The notes: generated by a model not told the origin, from the sequence alone. A stretch of DNA of 64,000 bases from Streptomyces sp. NBC_01304 (GCF_035975855.1 NZ_CP109055.1:4030001-4094000), one strand, 5' to 3'. Shown: positions 1-7,918, counted from the first letter of the stretch. Program-made: numbers and translations.

Positions 1-203
1 GCGGTGCGCAGGCCGTCGAGGCGGGGCATGACCACGTCGAGGGTGACGACATCGGGGCTGACCTGATGGATGACTTCCAGACACTCGACACCATCAGCCG
101 CGGTCACGACCTCGAAGCCCTCCAGCTCGAGGTTGACCCTGATCAGCTGCCGGATGACCTTGTTGTCGTCCACAACAAGCACCCGGCCGGACGCCCCTGG
201 CAC
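1..203 (-). CDS. CheY-like response regulator, N-terminal part (cut by window edge)
   Basis: Only the first 67 or so codons are inside the window; the gene continues beyond base 1. It reads as a receiver domain: after a GTG start at 203 comes a beta strand ending in the acidic VVDDN cluster, then an amphipathic helix (IRQLIRVNLELEGF), the TAADG turn, and the phospho-acceptor region VTLDVVMP, whose Asp is the expected phosphorylation site. The receiver family takes phosphate from a sensor kinase. The output domain, if any, is not visible, so its target cannot be told. No kinase gene lies next to it on this side. The start was chosen because the frame is not needed beyond it and the receiver fold begins a few residues later. 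Confidence 0.85.
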   Translation of the reverse strand, partial: MPGASGRVLVVDDNKVIRQLIRVNLELEGFEVVTAADGVECLEVIHQVSPDVVTLDVVMPRLDGLRT

Positions 204-609
204 AACTCGAGAGTAGGTCCGCGCACACCGTCGCGTCCGGGTTTTCCCCACTTCCGCCCCCCGCGGGGTACGCGATCCGGCCGGGCCCGGGCTCATGCAC
301 GCATCGCACGCATGAGTGCGCGCAGCCGGCCGGCATCGAGTTCGTTGTCTTCCCTCAGGGCCGCGAGGACCTGGCGGAGCCTGGCCGGTGGGGGGTGGTG
401 CCGAGGAAGTCGCGGGTCGCTGCAACTGCAGTCGATACGCCGCGAGATCACGGGCCCCGAGGCGGGCGAGCAGATGGCGGCCCTGATCCTGCGCATGCGC
501 GGACTGCCGCCCGAAGAGGCTCGGGAGGTGGCTGGGCGGGCGCCGCCGGTGGGGAGTTCGGGGTGAGCCGGCGGGCCTGCCGGCCCGCCTGCCAGGGACG
601 CAGCGAGCC
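204..609. other. 406-bp stretch with two short coding-like fragments, possible gene remnants
   Basis: No intact gene is convincing here. Two pieces look coding by third-position GC and residue mix. On the minus strand at about 293-390 there is a helical tail ending REDNELDAGRLRALMRAMRA-stop. On the plus strand at about 433-566 there is a tail reading IRREITGPEAGEQ...RMRGLPPEEAREV before a TGA at 564-566. Neither has a sensible upstream extension or start, so they may be 3' remnants of two decayed genes in convergent orientation, or one may be a real small gene with a start I cannot identify. I cannot name a family for either. Confidence 0.25.
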
Positions 610-819
610 TCAGCGGCCGAAGAGTTGAGGGTACGAGCAGACCTCCAGCGGCTCACCCGGCCGGTCGGCCCACTGCCACCAGGCATGCCGCCCAGGACAC
701 CTCCAGATGCCGCGGCAGGTGCGCTTGCCGTCTTCCTCGCGCACGCAGAGCACCAAACCGCCGGACCGCATGGGCCGAGCGCACTCAGGGCACGCGGGCG
801 GGGACTCGGACGGAGGCAT
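610..819 (-). CDS. Small zinc-ribbon-like protein, 69 aa
   Basis: The function is unknown. The protein starts MPPSES and carries an early CPEC pair (about residues 9-12), then a single Cys in LVLCVREE and another Cys in the RTCRGIWRCPGRH stretch. This spacing suggests one treble-clef or zinc-ribbon site. The C-terminus is aromatic (HAWWQWADRP). The open frame continues upstream to 954, but that would run into the tRNA-Arg gene at 926-997, so the ATG at 819 is preferred. It lies just downstream of the tRNA on the same strand and could be cotranscribed with it. The protein is probably cytoplasmic; it has no signal peptide or membrane segment. Confidence 0.6.
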   Translation of the reverse strand: MPPSESPPACPECARPMRSGGLVLCVREEDGKRTCRGIWRCPGRHAWWQWADRPGEPLEVCSYPQLFGR

Positions 820-925
820 GAGCGCACCGTACTTTGCCGCCAGAGTCGGCCCGCACCGCGCATACACGAAGACCCCGCACTCAGCGTCTTCGCTGTTTAC
901 GGGGTCTTGGGCACTTGCTGCGAAG

Positions 926-997
926 TGCCCCCGGCAGGATTCGAACCTGCGCACACGGCTCCGGAGGCCGTTGCTCTATCCCCTGAGCTACGGGGGC
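926..997 (-). tRNA. tRNA-Arg (anticodon CCG)
   Basis: Read on the minus strand, a full cloverleaf is present. The 7-bp acceptor stem pairs GCCCCCG with CGGGGGC and is followed by an A discriminator. The D arm contains AGCTCAGGGGATAGAGC. The anticodon stem ACGGC/GCCGT closes the loop CTCCGGA, whose middle bases are CCG (decoding CGG, arginine). The T arm contains GGTTCGAATCC. CCA is not encoded in the gene. The 72-nt length is normal. Confidence 0.96.
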
Positions 998-1079
998 GTG
1001 TTCGTCGCGAATGAGTGGCGACGGGTAGAACCCTACCAGCTCGGAGGGGGTGCCCAGGAACAGGTATTTGGTGGGCGGA

Positions 1080-1451
1080 TCAGGGGGTGCGGACGTCCAT
1101 TCGGCGCACCTTGCCGTCGTCGCCGAAGGTGTAGACGTGTTCGACGGGCGACTCGGACCAGTGGTCGCCCGACTCGTCTCGCAGGCCCGGGAGGACCGTG
1201 GCGATGATGCGGTGCCCGTCGGGGTCGGGGCGCAGGGCTTCCAGGCGTACGAGGGGGTGCGTGACGGCGAACTGGCGGGCCCAGTAGGCCCGGACCTCCT
1301 CGTGGCCGTGGGCGCGGGTGTGGTCGAGGAGGTTGGGCCAGTTCACGTCGGGGGCGAGGGCGGCGGGGATCAGGGCGTCCAGGTCCTGGGCGTTGAAGGC
1401 CTCGTACATCTGCCGCAACAGGGCGGTCCGGGACGCCGGCAGGTTCGTCAT
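1080..1451 (-). CDS. SnoaL-like / NTF2-like polyketide cyclase-fold protein, 123 aa
   Basis: This is a small alpha+beta protein of the SnoaL/NTF2 superfamily. The N-terminal helices (LLRQMYEAFNAQDLDAL), the segment APDVNWPNLLD, the helix HEEVRAYWARQF and the C-terminal strand pair VEHVYTFGDDGKVRRMDV match the usual order and length (110-140 aa) of that fold. Members are cyclases, isomerases or binding proteins, and no specific reaction can be assigned. The start at 1451 (MTNLPASRT) removes an 11-residue extension that is unlike the fold. No polyketide genes are nearby, so it is more likely a stand-alone SnoaL-like domain protein. It is monocistronic as far as can be seen. Confidence 0.75.
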   Translation of the reverse strand: MTNLPASRTALLRQMYEAFNAQDLDALIPAALAPDVNWPNLLDHTRAHGHEEVRAYWARQFAVTHPLVRLEALRPDPDGHRIIATVLPGLRDESGDHWSESPVEHVYTFGDDGKVRRMDVRTP

Positions 1452-1518
1452 GTGCACAGCCCAGCACGCGCGCGTGCCGGGCATCGTGCGTTGCGTCGGG
1501 AGCGAACAGGCCGCTCGG

Positions 1519-1740
1519 TCAGAGTTTGTCCATGCCCGTGTACGGGCTGGCGATGCGGGCCTGGCGGGAGCCGAAGTCGACGAGGGTGGCGATGCCCTCT
1601 TCGATGCCGATGATCCTGCCCAGGCCGTACTGGTCGTGCGAGACGCGGTCGCCGAGGGCGAACTGCTTCACCGGCGGGACTACCGGTGCTTTGAAGGGGC
1701 TGGTGGCCAGGTGGCGCCGGGGCGCGGGTGACTTCGTCAT
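1519..1740 (-). CDS. Stand-alone Tudor/PcrA C-terminal-like domain protein, 73 aa
   Basis: After a basic 25-residue leader (MTKSPAPRRH), the rest forms one small beta barrel: FALGDRVSHDQYGLGRIIGI followed by EGIATLVDFG and a C-terminal SPYTGMDKL. The pattern GDRV-H-x-x-x-G-x-G-x-I ... V-x-F resembles the C-terminal Tudor-like domain of UvrD/PcrA helicases, which contacts RNA polymerase, and also the CarD-type RNAP-interaction fold. Here it is free-standing. The ATG at 1740 is chosen over a longer frame to 1818 because the extension is low-complexity. It sits next to ku on the same strand with a 212-bp gap, so a role in repair or transcription is only an inference from fold and position. Confidence 0.65.
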   Translation of the reverse strand: MTKSPAPRRHLATSPFKAPVVPPVKQFALGDRVSHDQYGLGRIIGIEEGIATLVDFGSRQARIASPYTGMDKL

Positions 1741-1952
1741 TGACCTCAGTATGCGCCTCATCCGGGGTGTTCGGTCAGGGGCCGGAGCGGTGACGGGAGT
1801 GGATCTGTGTACGGGCAAGCATCTGTTCGTAAGGATTGGGGCGGAAATGTGGTGGTTTGCATGGGGGTGTTTTGGGCGTAAGGTTCCCGGGCGTCACCGA
1901 ACCGTGTCCATCCGGTCCGGCTGACGAGGCATGGCGGGAGGGGTGGCTCGGG

Positions 1953-3014
1953 TCAGGCCGACGCCCTCTTTTTGGCGGGAGTCTTCTTCGCCGACGCCTT
2001 CTTCGCGGTGGATGCCGTCGCCGTCTTGGTTGACGCCGTCTTGGTCGACGCCGTCTTCTTCGCGGCGGTCTTCTTTGTCGCCGCCGCGGTCGACTTCTTG
2101 CCGCCCACCGCCTTCGGGGCCGCGGGGGCCGTCTTGCGGGGTGCCGCCTTGCGGGCCGGCGCCGCCTTGCGGGTGGGGAGCGGGGTCACCTCGGCGACCG
2201 CGCCCGTATCCGTGTCCGTGTCCGCCGGGGACTCGCCGCGGGCCGCCTGGGCCGCGCGCACGCTGTTCTCCAGCGCGGCCATCAGGTCGATCACCTTGCC
2301 GCCGCCCGCCGGCGCCTCGGGGGCGGGGGCCAGGGTGCCGCCCGAGGTCTTCGTCGTGATCATCTCCTCGACCGCCACCCGGTAGTCGTCGTGCAGGGTC
2401 TCGATGTCGACCTCGCCCAGCGTCTGCATCAGCGCGTCCGCGAGGTCCAACTCGGCGTCGCGGACGGTCACATGGGTGTCCGGGGCCACGCCCTCCGGGA
2501 CCCGGATCTCGTCCGGCCAGAGCAGGCCGTGCATGGCGATCACGTCGTCGACGACGCGGAGCATGCCGAGGCGTTCGCGGCCACGCAGGGCGAACTTCGC
2601 GATGGCCACCTTCTGGCTGCGCTTCAGGGCCTCACGCAGGAGGGTGTAGGGCTTGGCCGCGGGGACGCCGTTCGCCGCCAGGTAGTACGCGGCGTCCATC
2701 TGGAGCGGGTCGATGCGTTCCTCCGGCACGAAGGAGACGATCTCGATGGTCTTGGCCGTCGGGATCGGGAGGGCCGCCAGGTCCTCGTCCGTGATCGGGA
2801 TGATCGAGCCGTCCGCGTCCTCGTACCCCTTGCCGATCTCGGCCGAGGTGACCTCCTTCTCCTCCAGCTCGCAGACCTTGCGGTAGCGGATCCGGCCGCC
2901 GTCCGAGGTGTGGATCTGGCGGAAGGAGATCGAGTGGTTCTCGGTCGCGTTCACCAGCTTGATCGGGATGCTGACCAGGCCGAAGGAGATGGCGCCGTTC
3001 CATATGGATCGCAC
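1953..3014 (-). CDS. ku: Ku-type non-homologous end-joining protein, 353 aa
   Basis: Ku forms a homodimeric ring on double-strand DNA ends and recruits LigD-type polymerase and ligase. The start MRSIWNGAISFGLVSIPIKL and the segments RYRKVCELEEKEV, ALRGRERLGMLRVVDD and LWPDEIR are the bacterial Ku core, about residues 1-240. The C-terminal 90 residues are an Ala/Lys/Thr-rich histone-H1-like tail (repeats of AAKKT, ASTKT and AKK), a known extension of some actinobacterial Ku proteins thought to add DNA affinity. The gene is transcribed away from ligD with only 52 bp between the starts, so the two transcription units probably share a control region. Confidence 0.96.
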   Translation of the reverse strand: MRSIWNGAISFGLVSIPIKLVNATENHSISFRQIHTSDGGRIRYRKVCELEEKEVTSAEIGKGYEDADGSIIPITDEDLAALPIPTAKTIEIVSFVPEERIDPLQMDAAYYLAANGVPAAKPYTLLREALKRSQKVAIAKFALRGRERLGMLRVVDDVIAMHGLLWPDEIRVPEGVAPDTHVTVRDAELDLADALMQTLGEVDIETLHDDYRVAVEEMITTKTSGGTLAPAPEAPAGGGKVIDLMAALENSVRAAQAARGESPADTDTDTGAVAEVTPLPTRKAAPARKAAPRKTAPAAPKAVGGKKSTAAATKKTAAKKTASTKTASTKTATASTAKKASAKKTPAKKRASA

Positions 3015-3066
3015 GTTTCGCCCCTTAAGTAGGGATCAGTGGCGGAATGCGTGGGATTCTTATCTT

Positions 3067-3966
3067 ATGACGCCGATCACAGAGGTGGAGGGGCGGCGCC
3101 TGGCGCTCAGCAATCTGGAGAAAGTGCTCTATCCGGCCTGCGGCTTCACCAAGGGTGAGGTGCTGCATTACTACGCGACCACCGCGGGGTCGCTGCTCGC
3201 GCATCTGTACAACCGGCCCGTTTCGTTTCTCCGCTTTCCGGACGGGCCCGACGGCCAGCGCTTCTTCGCCAAGAACGTGCCGCCCGGGACGCCGGCCTGG
3301 GTGCGGACCGCCGACGTGCCCCGGCGCAGTGAGGGACGTACGGCCAAACAGGTTGTCGTCCAGGACATGGCGACGCTGATGTGGGCCGCGAATCTGGTGA
3401 CCGAATTCCACACTCCGCAATGGCAGGCCGACGCCCCGGGGCGGGCCGACCGGATGGTCTTCGACCTCGACCCCGGGGAGCCCGCGAGCATCGTCGAGTG
3501 CTGCGAGGTCGCGCTCTGGCTGCGGGAGCGGCTGGAGGCGGACGGGCTGCATGTGTACGCCAAGACCTCGGGGTCCAAGGGGCTGCATGTGCTGGTTCCG
3601 CTGGAGCCGACGGATTCCGAGAAGGTCACCGCGTACGCGAAACAGCTGGCCGTCGAGGCCGAGCAGGAGATGCCGGAGCTCGCGGTGCACCGGATGACCA
3701 AGAGCCTGCGGCCCGGGAAGGTCTTCGTCGACTACAGCCAGAACGCCGCCGCGAAGACCACCGCCGCCCCCTACACGCTGCGGGCGCGGCCGCTGCCCAC
3801 CGTGTCGGCGCCGGTGACCTGGGACGAGGTCGAGGGGTGTGCGTCGCCGCAGGACCTGGTGTTCCTCGCGACGGACATCGCGCCGCGGCTGCGGGAGCAC
3901 GGGGATCTGCTCGGGCCGCTGATCAATCTCAACCGGGCCGGGAAGCTGCCCCGGGGGCATCGGTGA
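3067..3966 (+). CDS. ligD: LigD polymerase/primase domain protein (NHEJ), 299 aa
   Basis: This is an archaeo-eukaryotic-primase-fold polymerase that fills gaps at broken DNA ends during end joining. The metal-binding DxD lies in VFDLDPGE (Asp133 and Asp135), with the conserved TSGSKGLHV at about 167-175 and a third acidic site in VFVDYSQN. The length fits a stand-alone polymerase domain; Mycobacterium carries polymerase, nuclease and ligase in one LigD chain. The ATG at 3067 is chosen because the upstream frame runs back into ku. The stop overlaps the next gene (GTGA at 3963-3966), so polymerase and ligase are probably translationally coupled. Confidence 0.94.
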   Translation: MTPITEVEGRRLALSNLEKVLYPACGFTKGEVLHYYATTAGSLLAHLYNRPVSFLRFPDGPDGQRFFAKNVPPGTPAWVRTADVPRRSEGRTAKQVVVQDMATLMWAANLVTEFHTPQWQADAPGRADRMVFDLDPGEPASIVECCEVALWLRERLEADGLHVYAKTSGSKGLHVLVPLEPTDSEKVTAYAKQLAVEAEQEMPELAVHRMTKSLRPGKVFVDYSQNAAAKTTAAPYTLRARPLPTVSAPVTWDEVEGCASPQDLVFLATDIAPRLREHGDLLGPLINLNRAGKLPRGHR

Positions 3967-4865
3967 CCGGGGCGAAGGTACCGGTCGAGGCCCCGGTCAG
4001 GGTGGCGCTCGCGGAGTCGGTGGACGCGTTGCCGGACGGGGACGGGTGGGCGTACGAGCCGAAGTTCGACGGGCATCGGATGGTGGTCCTTGCGGCGGGG
4101 TCCGGGGTCGATCTGCAGGCCCGGTCCGGGCGGGTGGTGACCAGCGCCTTCGTGGATCTGGCCGAGGCCGCGCGGGAGCTTCCCGAGGGGACCGTCCTTG
4201 ACGGGGAGGTGGTCGTGTGGACGGGCGGGCGGATCGACTTCGCCGCCGTGCAGCAGCGGGCCGCGTCCACCGCCGCACGGGCGGCCGAGCTGGCGCGGAC
4301 GCGGCCCGCCTCGTACGCCGCCTTCGATCTGCTGGCGCTGGGGGGTTCCGATCTGCGGGCGCTGCCGTACGAGCGGCGGCGGGCCCTGCTGGTCGATCTG
4401 CTGGTGCCGCTCGGGCCGCCGCTGCAGCCGGTGCCGATGACGCGGGACCGGGCGGTGGCTCTGACCTGGTACGAGACCCTGCCTGCCAGTGGCATCGAGG
4501 GGTTGGTGATCAAGCGGGTCGACCAGCCCTATCCGAGCGGGCGGCGGTCGTGGCTGAAACTGCGGCACAGCGATACCCGGGATGCGGTGGTCGTGGGGTT
4601 CACCGGGAGCCGGGCCCGGCCGCAGGCGCTGGTGGTCGTGGTGGCGGGGGACGACGCCCCGGTGTTGTCCAGTCCGCTCGGGGCGGGGGTGCGGGCGGAG
4701 GCGGTCGCCCGGTTGCCGGAGCCCGACGGGGAGGCGCCGATCAATGCGATCGGGCTCGGGGACATCACGTATACGACGGTGCCCGCCGAGGTGATGGTCG
4801 AAGTGCGGCAGCGGACGACTCGGCATGCGACGGTTGCTGTGGTCCGGTTCCGTTTGCCGCTCTAG
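3963..4865 (+). CDS. ATP-dependent DNA ligase (LigD-type ligase domain), 300 aa
   Basis: The protein seals nicks using ATP. The nucleotidyl-transferase motif I is YEPKFDGHR with the adenylated Lys at residue 34. Motif III/IIIa is represented by TVLDGEVVVW and the ASYAAFDLL region, motif IV by GIEGLVIKR and motif V by SWLKLR. An OB-fold follows (DAVVVGFTGS and onward). The start is GTG at 3963, overlapping the polymerase stop codon. With the upstream polymerase and divergent ku it forms a complete split LigD/Ku end-joining system. No nuclease (PE) domain is visible in either protein, which fits the Streptomyces arrangement. Confidence 0.94.
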   Translation: MTGAKVPVEAPVRVALAESVDALPDGDGWAYEPKFDGHRMVVLAAGSGVDLQARSGRVVTSAFVDLAEAARELPEGTVLDGEVVVWTGGRIDFAAVQQRAASTAARAAELARTRPASYAAFDLLALGGSDLRALPYERRRALLVDLLVPLGPPLQPVPMTRDRAVALTWYETLPASGIEGLVIKRVDQPYPSGRRSWLKLRHSDTRDAVVVGFTGSRARPQALVVVVAGDDAPVLSSPLGAGVRAEAVARLPEPDGEAPINAIGLGDITYTTVPAEVMVEVRQRTTRHATVAVVRFRLPL

Positions 4866-4906
4866 GCGGGGCCCAAAGGCCAAGAACACCAGAGGCCGGC
4901 GGGAAT

Positions 4907-5710
4907 TCACACCCTCAGCCATGCGTGGCGATCTCGGGCGTGGGTGTAGAGGGACTCGACGTCGGCCGGTTTCAGTACGCCGGCCAGCGTGGCCAGGGCC
5001 GTCAGGTCCTCGTCCTGGACGACGAGGGTTGCCCTGGGCGGGGTGTCCATGTCCAGTTCGGCCGGGCCTGCCAGGGCCAGGACCGGGGTGGTCTCCGCCG
5101 TGAGGGCGAGCGAGGCGCGGTCGCAGAGGTGGCGCAGGTGACGGAGCAGGGGAGTCGGGGCGGCTCGGCCCACCGTGATGTGGGGGTCGCCGATCCTGAC
5201 GCGCTGCTTGCGGGCGTAGAGGGAGTGGACGCAGAAGAGTCCGCCGGGGCCGATCAGCAGGTGGTGGATGCGGGCGCCGCCGGGCAGCGGCAGCGAGTGC
5301 AGGATGCGCCAGCCCGCCGGCTCCAGGCGGTCCAGGGCGTCGCCCACCGCCTGTTCGGCCGTCAGTTCGCGGCGTCGTGGGTCGGGGCGGAGCCTGCGGG
5401 GAGGTGCCGGGTCGCGGTCGAGGTCGACCAGGAGGGCCTCGCCGGGGCGGTTGGGGGCCAGGTCGTCGTCCGGGTGGAGGCTGAGGCCCACGAGTTCCGA
5501 GGGAGTCGGCACAGGGGGCGGGCCCACGGTGACGGGACCGGAGAGGTAGGGCGCCAGCGCCCTGAGGACCGCCTCGCGGCGGCCCTGGCCGAGCAGGTTC
5601 ACGCGGCCGGCCTCGCGGTCGTACCAGGCGATGTTCCTGCCGTCCGGCAGCAGTACGTAGTAGCGCTCCTGACCGTGCCGCCATGTCGGTACGACGCGTA
5701 GTCCGGCCAT
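4907..5710 (-). CDS. NERD-domain-like protein, 267 aa
   Basis: The C-terminal half (about 115-200) reads AVGDALDRLEPAGWRILHS, then a strand-rich stretch RIHHLLIGPGGLFCVHSL. This is the layout of the nuclease-related domain (NERD), in which a 'hHhLl.GpgGlF.v' strand precedes a conserved Lys; here YARKQRVRIG follows. The N-terminal part (YYVLLPDGRNIAWYDREAGRVNLL) is a separate short beta region. NERD proteins are suspected of DNA processing, but catalysis has rarely been shown. The protein is cytoplasmic by sequence. It converges on the ligase gene with 41 bp between stops. The start ATG at 5710 opens directly with MAGLRVVPTW. Confidence 0.65.
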   Translation of the reverse strand: MAGLRVVPTWRHGQERYYVLLPDGRNIAWYDREAGRVNLLGQGRREAVLRALAPYLSGPVTVGPPPVPTPSELVGLSLHPDDDLAPNRPGEALLVDLDRDPAPPRRLRPDPRRRELTAEQAVGDALDRLEPAGWRILHSLPLPGGARIHHLLIGPGGLFCVHSLYARKQRVRIGDPHITVGRAAPTPLLRHLRHLCDRASLALTAETTPVLALAGPAELDMDTPPRATLVVQDEDLTALATLAGVLKPADVESLYTHARDRHAWLRV

Positions 5711-5949
5711 GCCGCATCACCCCCAGACCATGGGAGCAGGCCCGCACGCCGGGGGCAATATCCCGGTTGTGGTGGGGTGCGAGCGTTTTCAGCCCTTTGA
5801 ACTTTGAATCAGTAACGGCACTGCCTGCACAGCTATGGCCCGCTGTTACATAGCCGCCGAATTGCCGCAATGGCGGCCACCTAGCTTCGTATATGTCGCC
5901 GGAGCACAGCGCACGGCACGACCCGTCAGCCGAGCCGTGAGGAACTTTC

Positions 5950-6309
5950 GTGAGCACCCGTCGCCGCACCCTCGTCCGCATCGCCGCCGTCAGCGCCGTC
6001 AGCGGTGCCCTGCTGATGCCCGCCGCTGCCGCCTTCGCCGACTCCCCGGCTCCCGCGCCGTCCGCCTCGGTCACCACTCCGGCCAAGGACATCAAGGGCG
6101 ACAAGGGCGACAAGGCCAAGGGCGAGAAGAAGCACGGCAAGGGGGTCGCCACCGCCGAGAAGACCCCCCGTGGCGGCGTCAAGGCCGGTGCCGAAGGCGT
6201 CACGTCCGGCGACAACCCCGCACTGCTCGCCGCCGGCGGCGGCATGGCGGCCGCCGGTGCCGCGGGCCTCGGCTTCGCGATGCTGCGCCGCGGCCGTACC
6301 GACAGCTGA
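5950..6309 (+). CDS. Small secreted/anchored protein with C-terminal hydrophobic tail, 119 aa
   Basis: The N-terminus is a classical signal peptide (RRRTLVRIAAVSAVSGALL, then an AxA site near FADSPAP). The middle is Lys/Gly/Asp-rich and likely disordered (KDIKGDKGDKAKGEKK). The C-terminus has a hydrophobic Ala/Gly segment followed by a basic tail (LRRGRTDS). This is the layout of a wall-sorted protein, but no LPXTG is present; the residues just before the hydrophobic run are SGDNPALLAAGG. The next gene encodes a class F sortase, so it may be that enzyme's substrate. That is inference. GTG start at 5950. The upstream 240 bp probably hold the promoter. Confidence 0.75.
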   Translation: MSTRRRTLVRIAAVSAVSGALLMPAAAAFADSPAPAPSASVTTPAKDIKGDKGDKAKGEKKHGKGVATAEKTPRGGVKAGAEGVTSGDNPALLAAGGGMAAAGAAGLGFAMLRRGRTDS

Positions 6310-6490
6310 CCGCATCGGCAGCGGACCGCACCGAGAGCGGACCGCACCGGGAGCCCCACCTCCCACAGACCTGCGGCAGCCGCGCCGTCCCCGCGGCCGC
6401 CGCTCCCTTCCCCCCATCTCCGGCCGCCGGAGCGGACCCCCGTCCGTCCGGCGGCCACCCCTGCGCCACCTCGCCCCCACTGGAGTCCCC

Positions 6491-7120
6491 GTGAGCACCG
6501 CCACCCTGTCCCGCAAGGCCCGCACCTCCCGAGTCGTCGCCGCGTCCGCGCTCACCGTCGCCCTCGGCGGCGGCCTGCTCGCCTGCGGCCAGGGCGGCGA
6601 CAAGCCCGGCCCCGACGTCAAGGTCGACAACTCGGCCACCAGCCAGGCCAAGAACGTGGCCGAGCCGCTGAAGGCGTCCAAGCCGACCGGCCTCAAGATC
6701 CCCTCGGCCGGCGTCGACTCCAAGTCGATGCTCGACCTGACCACCGACGCGAGCGGCGAGCTGGGCGTGCCCCCCGTGGACAAGGCCGATCAGCCCGGCT
6801 GGTGGAAGGACGGCCCGACCCCCGGCGAGAAGGGGGCGTCGGTGCTCGTCGCGCACTACGACACCGCCAAGGGCCCGGCCCTGATGAAGAACATCAAGAA
6901 CGTCAAGGTCGGCGACGAGATCGACGTCCCGCGGGCCGACGGCTCCACGGCCAAGTTCAAGATCCGCGAAGTTCAGCAGGTGAACAAGAAGGACTTCCCC
7001 ACTAATAAGGTGTACGGGGAGACGAACCGCGCCGAGCTGCGGCTCCTCACCTGCGGCGGCGGCCTCGAAGGCGGCCACCGTACCGACAACATCATTCTCT
7101 ATGCCGACCTCGTGAAGTAA
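6491..7120 (+). CDS. Class F sortase with lipoprotein-type signal, 209 aa
   Basis: This is a sortase-fold transpeptidase for the cell surface. The catalytic triad is readable: His122 in LVAHYDT, Cys188 in LLTCGGG and Arg197 in GGHRTDN. The final strand NIILYADLVK is typical of class F. The N-terminus has a signal sequence ending GGGLLACGQ, which fits a lipobox with Cys32, so the enzyme may be lipid-anchored rather than held by a transmembrane helix. GTG at 6491 is used because the frame further upstream overlaps the preceding gene. It is followed 42 bp later by a lipoprotein gene, so all may form one envelope operon. Sortase specificity cannot be read from sequence. Confidence 0.88.
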   Translation: MSTATLSRKARTSRVVAASALTVALGGGLLACGQGGDKPGPDVKVDNSATSQAKNVAEPLKASKPTGLKIPSAGVDSKSMLDLTTDASGELGVPPVDKADQPGWWKDGPTPGEKGASVLVAHYDTAKGPALMKNIKNVKVGDEIDVPRADGSTAKFKIREVQQVNKKDFPTNKVYGETNRAELRLLTCGGGLEGGHRTDNIILYADLVK

Positions 7121-7162
7121 GCCGTCCGCGCATCGGCGCGGCAGGCAAGGAGTGCCTCAGTC

Positions 7163-7918
7163 GTGTCCCGACGCCGCGTGGCCGCAGCAGCCGTCCCGCT
7201 GCTCGCCGCAGCCCTGTCCCTGACGGGCTGCGGCAATGCGGGCGGCCTCAAGAGCGGCGGGCCCACGCCCAGCGCCGTGGGCCCGGCCCGGCTCTGGCCG
7301 GAGCTGAAGCCGGCCCGGCCGGACGAGGAGAGCGGCCTCAACGAGGTGACGATCGAGGTCGTCAAGGGCATCGACGTACCCAAGGCCGATCTGCACAACG
7401 TGGACCCGCTCGACATCATCAAGGCCGAGGCCGAGGCCCACCCGGACACCTACACCGGCCCCGACGCGCTGCCCGAGCAGACCGCCAAGGCCATCAAGGC
7501 GTGCACCGGCGAGGCGGACGACAAGGCGTGCCCGGTGCTGGAGGCGTACTACCGGGATCTGACCGGCAACGGCAAGGACGAGCTGATCGTCGGCATCAAG
7601 TTCGACGGTGAGGAACAGGGCACGATCGGCATCCGCGTCTACAGCCTCGACCAGGGCAAGCTGATCCGGATCATGGGCATGTCGCAGCCGGTGCTCAGCG
7701 TGGAGCTCGCGGGCCGCGACCTCATCATCCGCTCGCCCGCCCACATCCCCGGCTACGAGTACCGCGACGCCTGGTCCTGGTCCGCGGACCAGCATGCGCT
7801 GCTCCCCCAGCGGATGGAGATCATCCGCTCGCTGCCGAGCGGCAGCCCGACCCCGAAGCCGGCCCCCTCGCCCGTGCGGCCCGGCTCCTCCCCCAGCGCT
7901 CCGGCGGCCAAGCCATGA
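7163..7918 (+). CDS. Lipoprotein linked to a sensor kinase (CseA-like arrangement), 251 aa
   Basis: The signal peptide ends SLTGCGNAG with lipobox Cys23. The mature protein has an N-terminal Pro-rich spacer, a segment rich in acidic residues, then DLTGNGKDELIVGIKF and IGIRVYSLDQ, which look like beta-propeller or FG-GAP-like blades, and a Pro/Ser-rich C-terminus. The GTG start at 7163 has an AAGGAG about 11 nt upstream. Its stop overlaps the ATG of the kinase (7915-7918). A lipoprotein gene fused by overlap to a kinase recalls CseA/CseC of the Streptomyces sigE system, where the lipoprotein modulates the kinase. Here that role is inferred from context. Confidence 0.75.
   Translation: MSRRRVAAAAVPLLAAALSLTGCGNAGGLKSGGPTPSAVGPARLWPELKPARPDEESGLNEVTIEVVKGIDVPKADLHNVDPLDIIKAEAEAHPDTYTGPDALPEQTAKAIKACTGEADDKACPVLEAYYRDLTGNGKDELIVGIKFDGEEQGTIGIRVYSLDQGKLIRIMGMSQPVLSVELAGRDLIIRSPAHIPGYEYRDAWSWSADQHALLPQRMEIIRSLPSGSPTPKPAPSPVRPGSSPSAPAAKP

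Noticed and set aside
610..954. Longer version (114 codons) of the zinc-ribbon gene
   Set aside because: The extension would overlap the tRNA-Arg gene; the ATG at 819 gives a normal start.
3771..6458. Very long minus-strand open frame of 895 codons covering the ligase and NERD genes
   Set aside because: It lies antisense to several genes with clear domains. Its product is Arg/Pro/Gly-rich without a known fold; such frames are common shadows in high-GC DNA.
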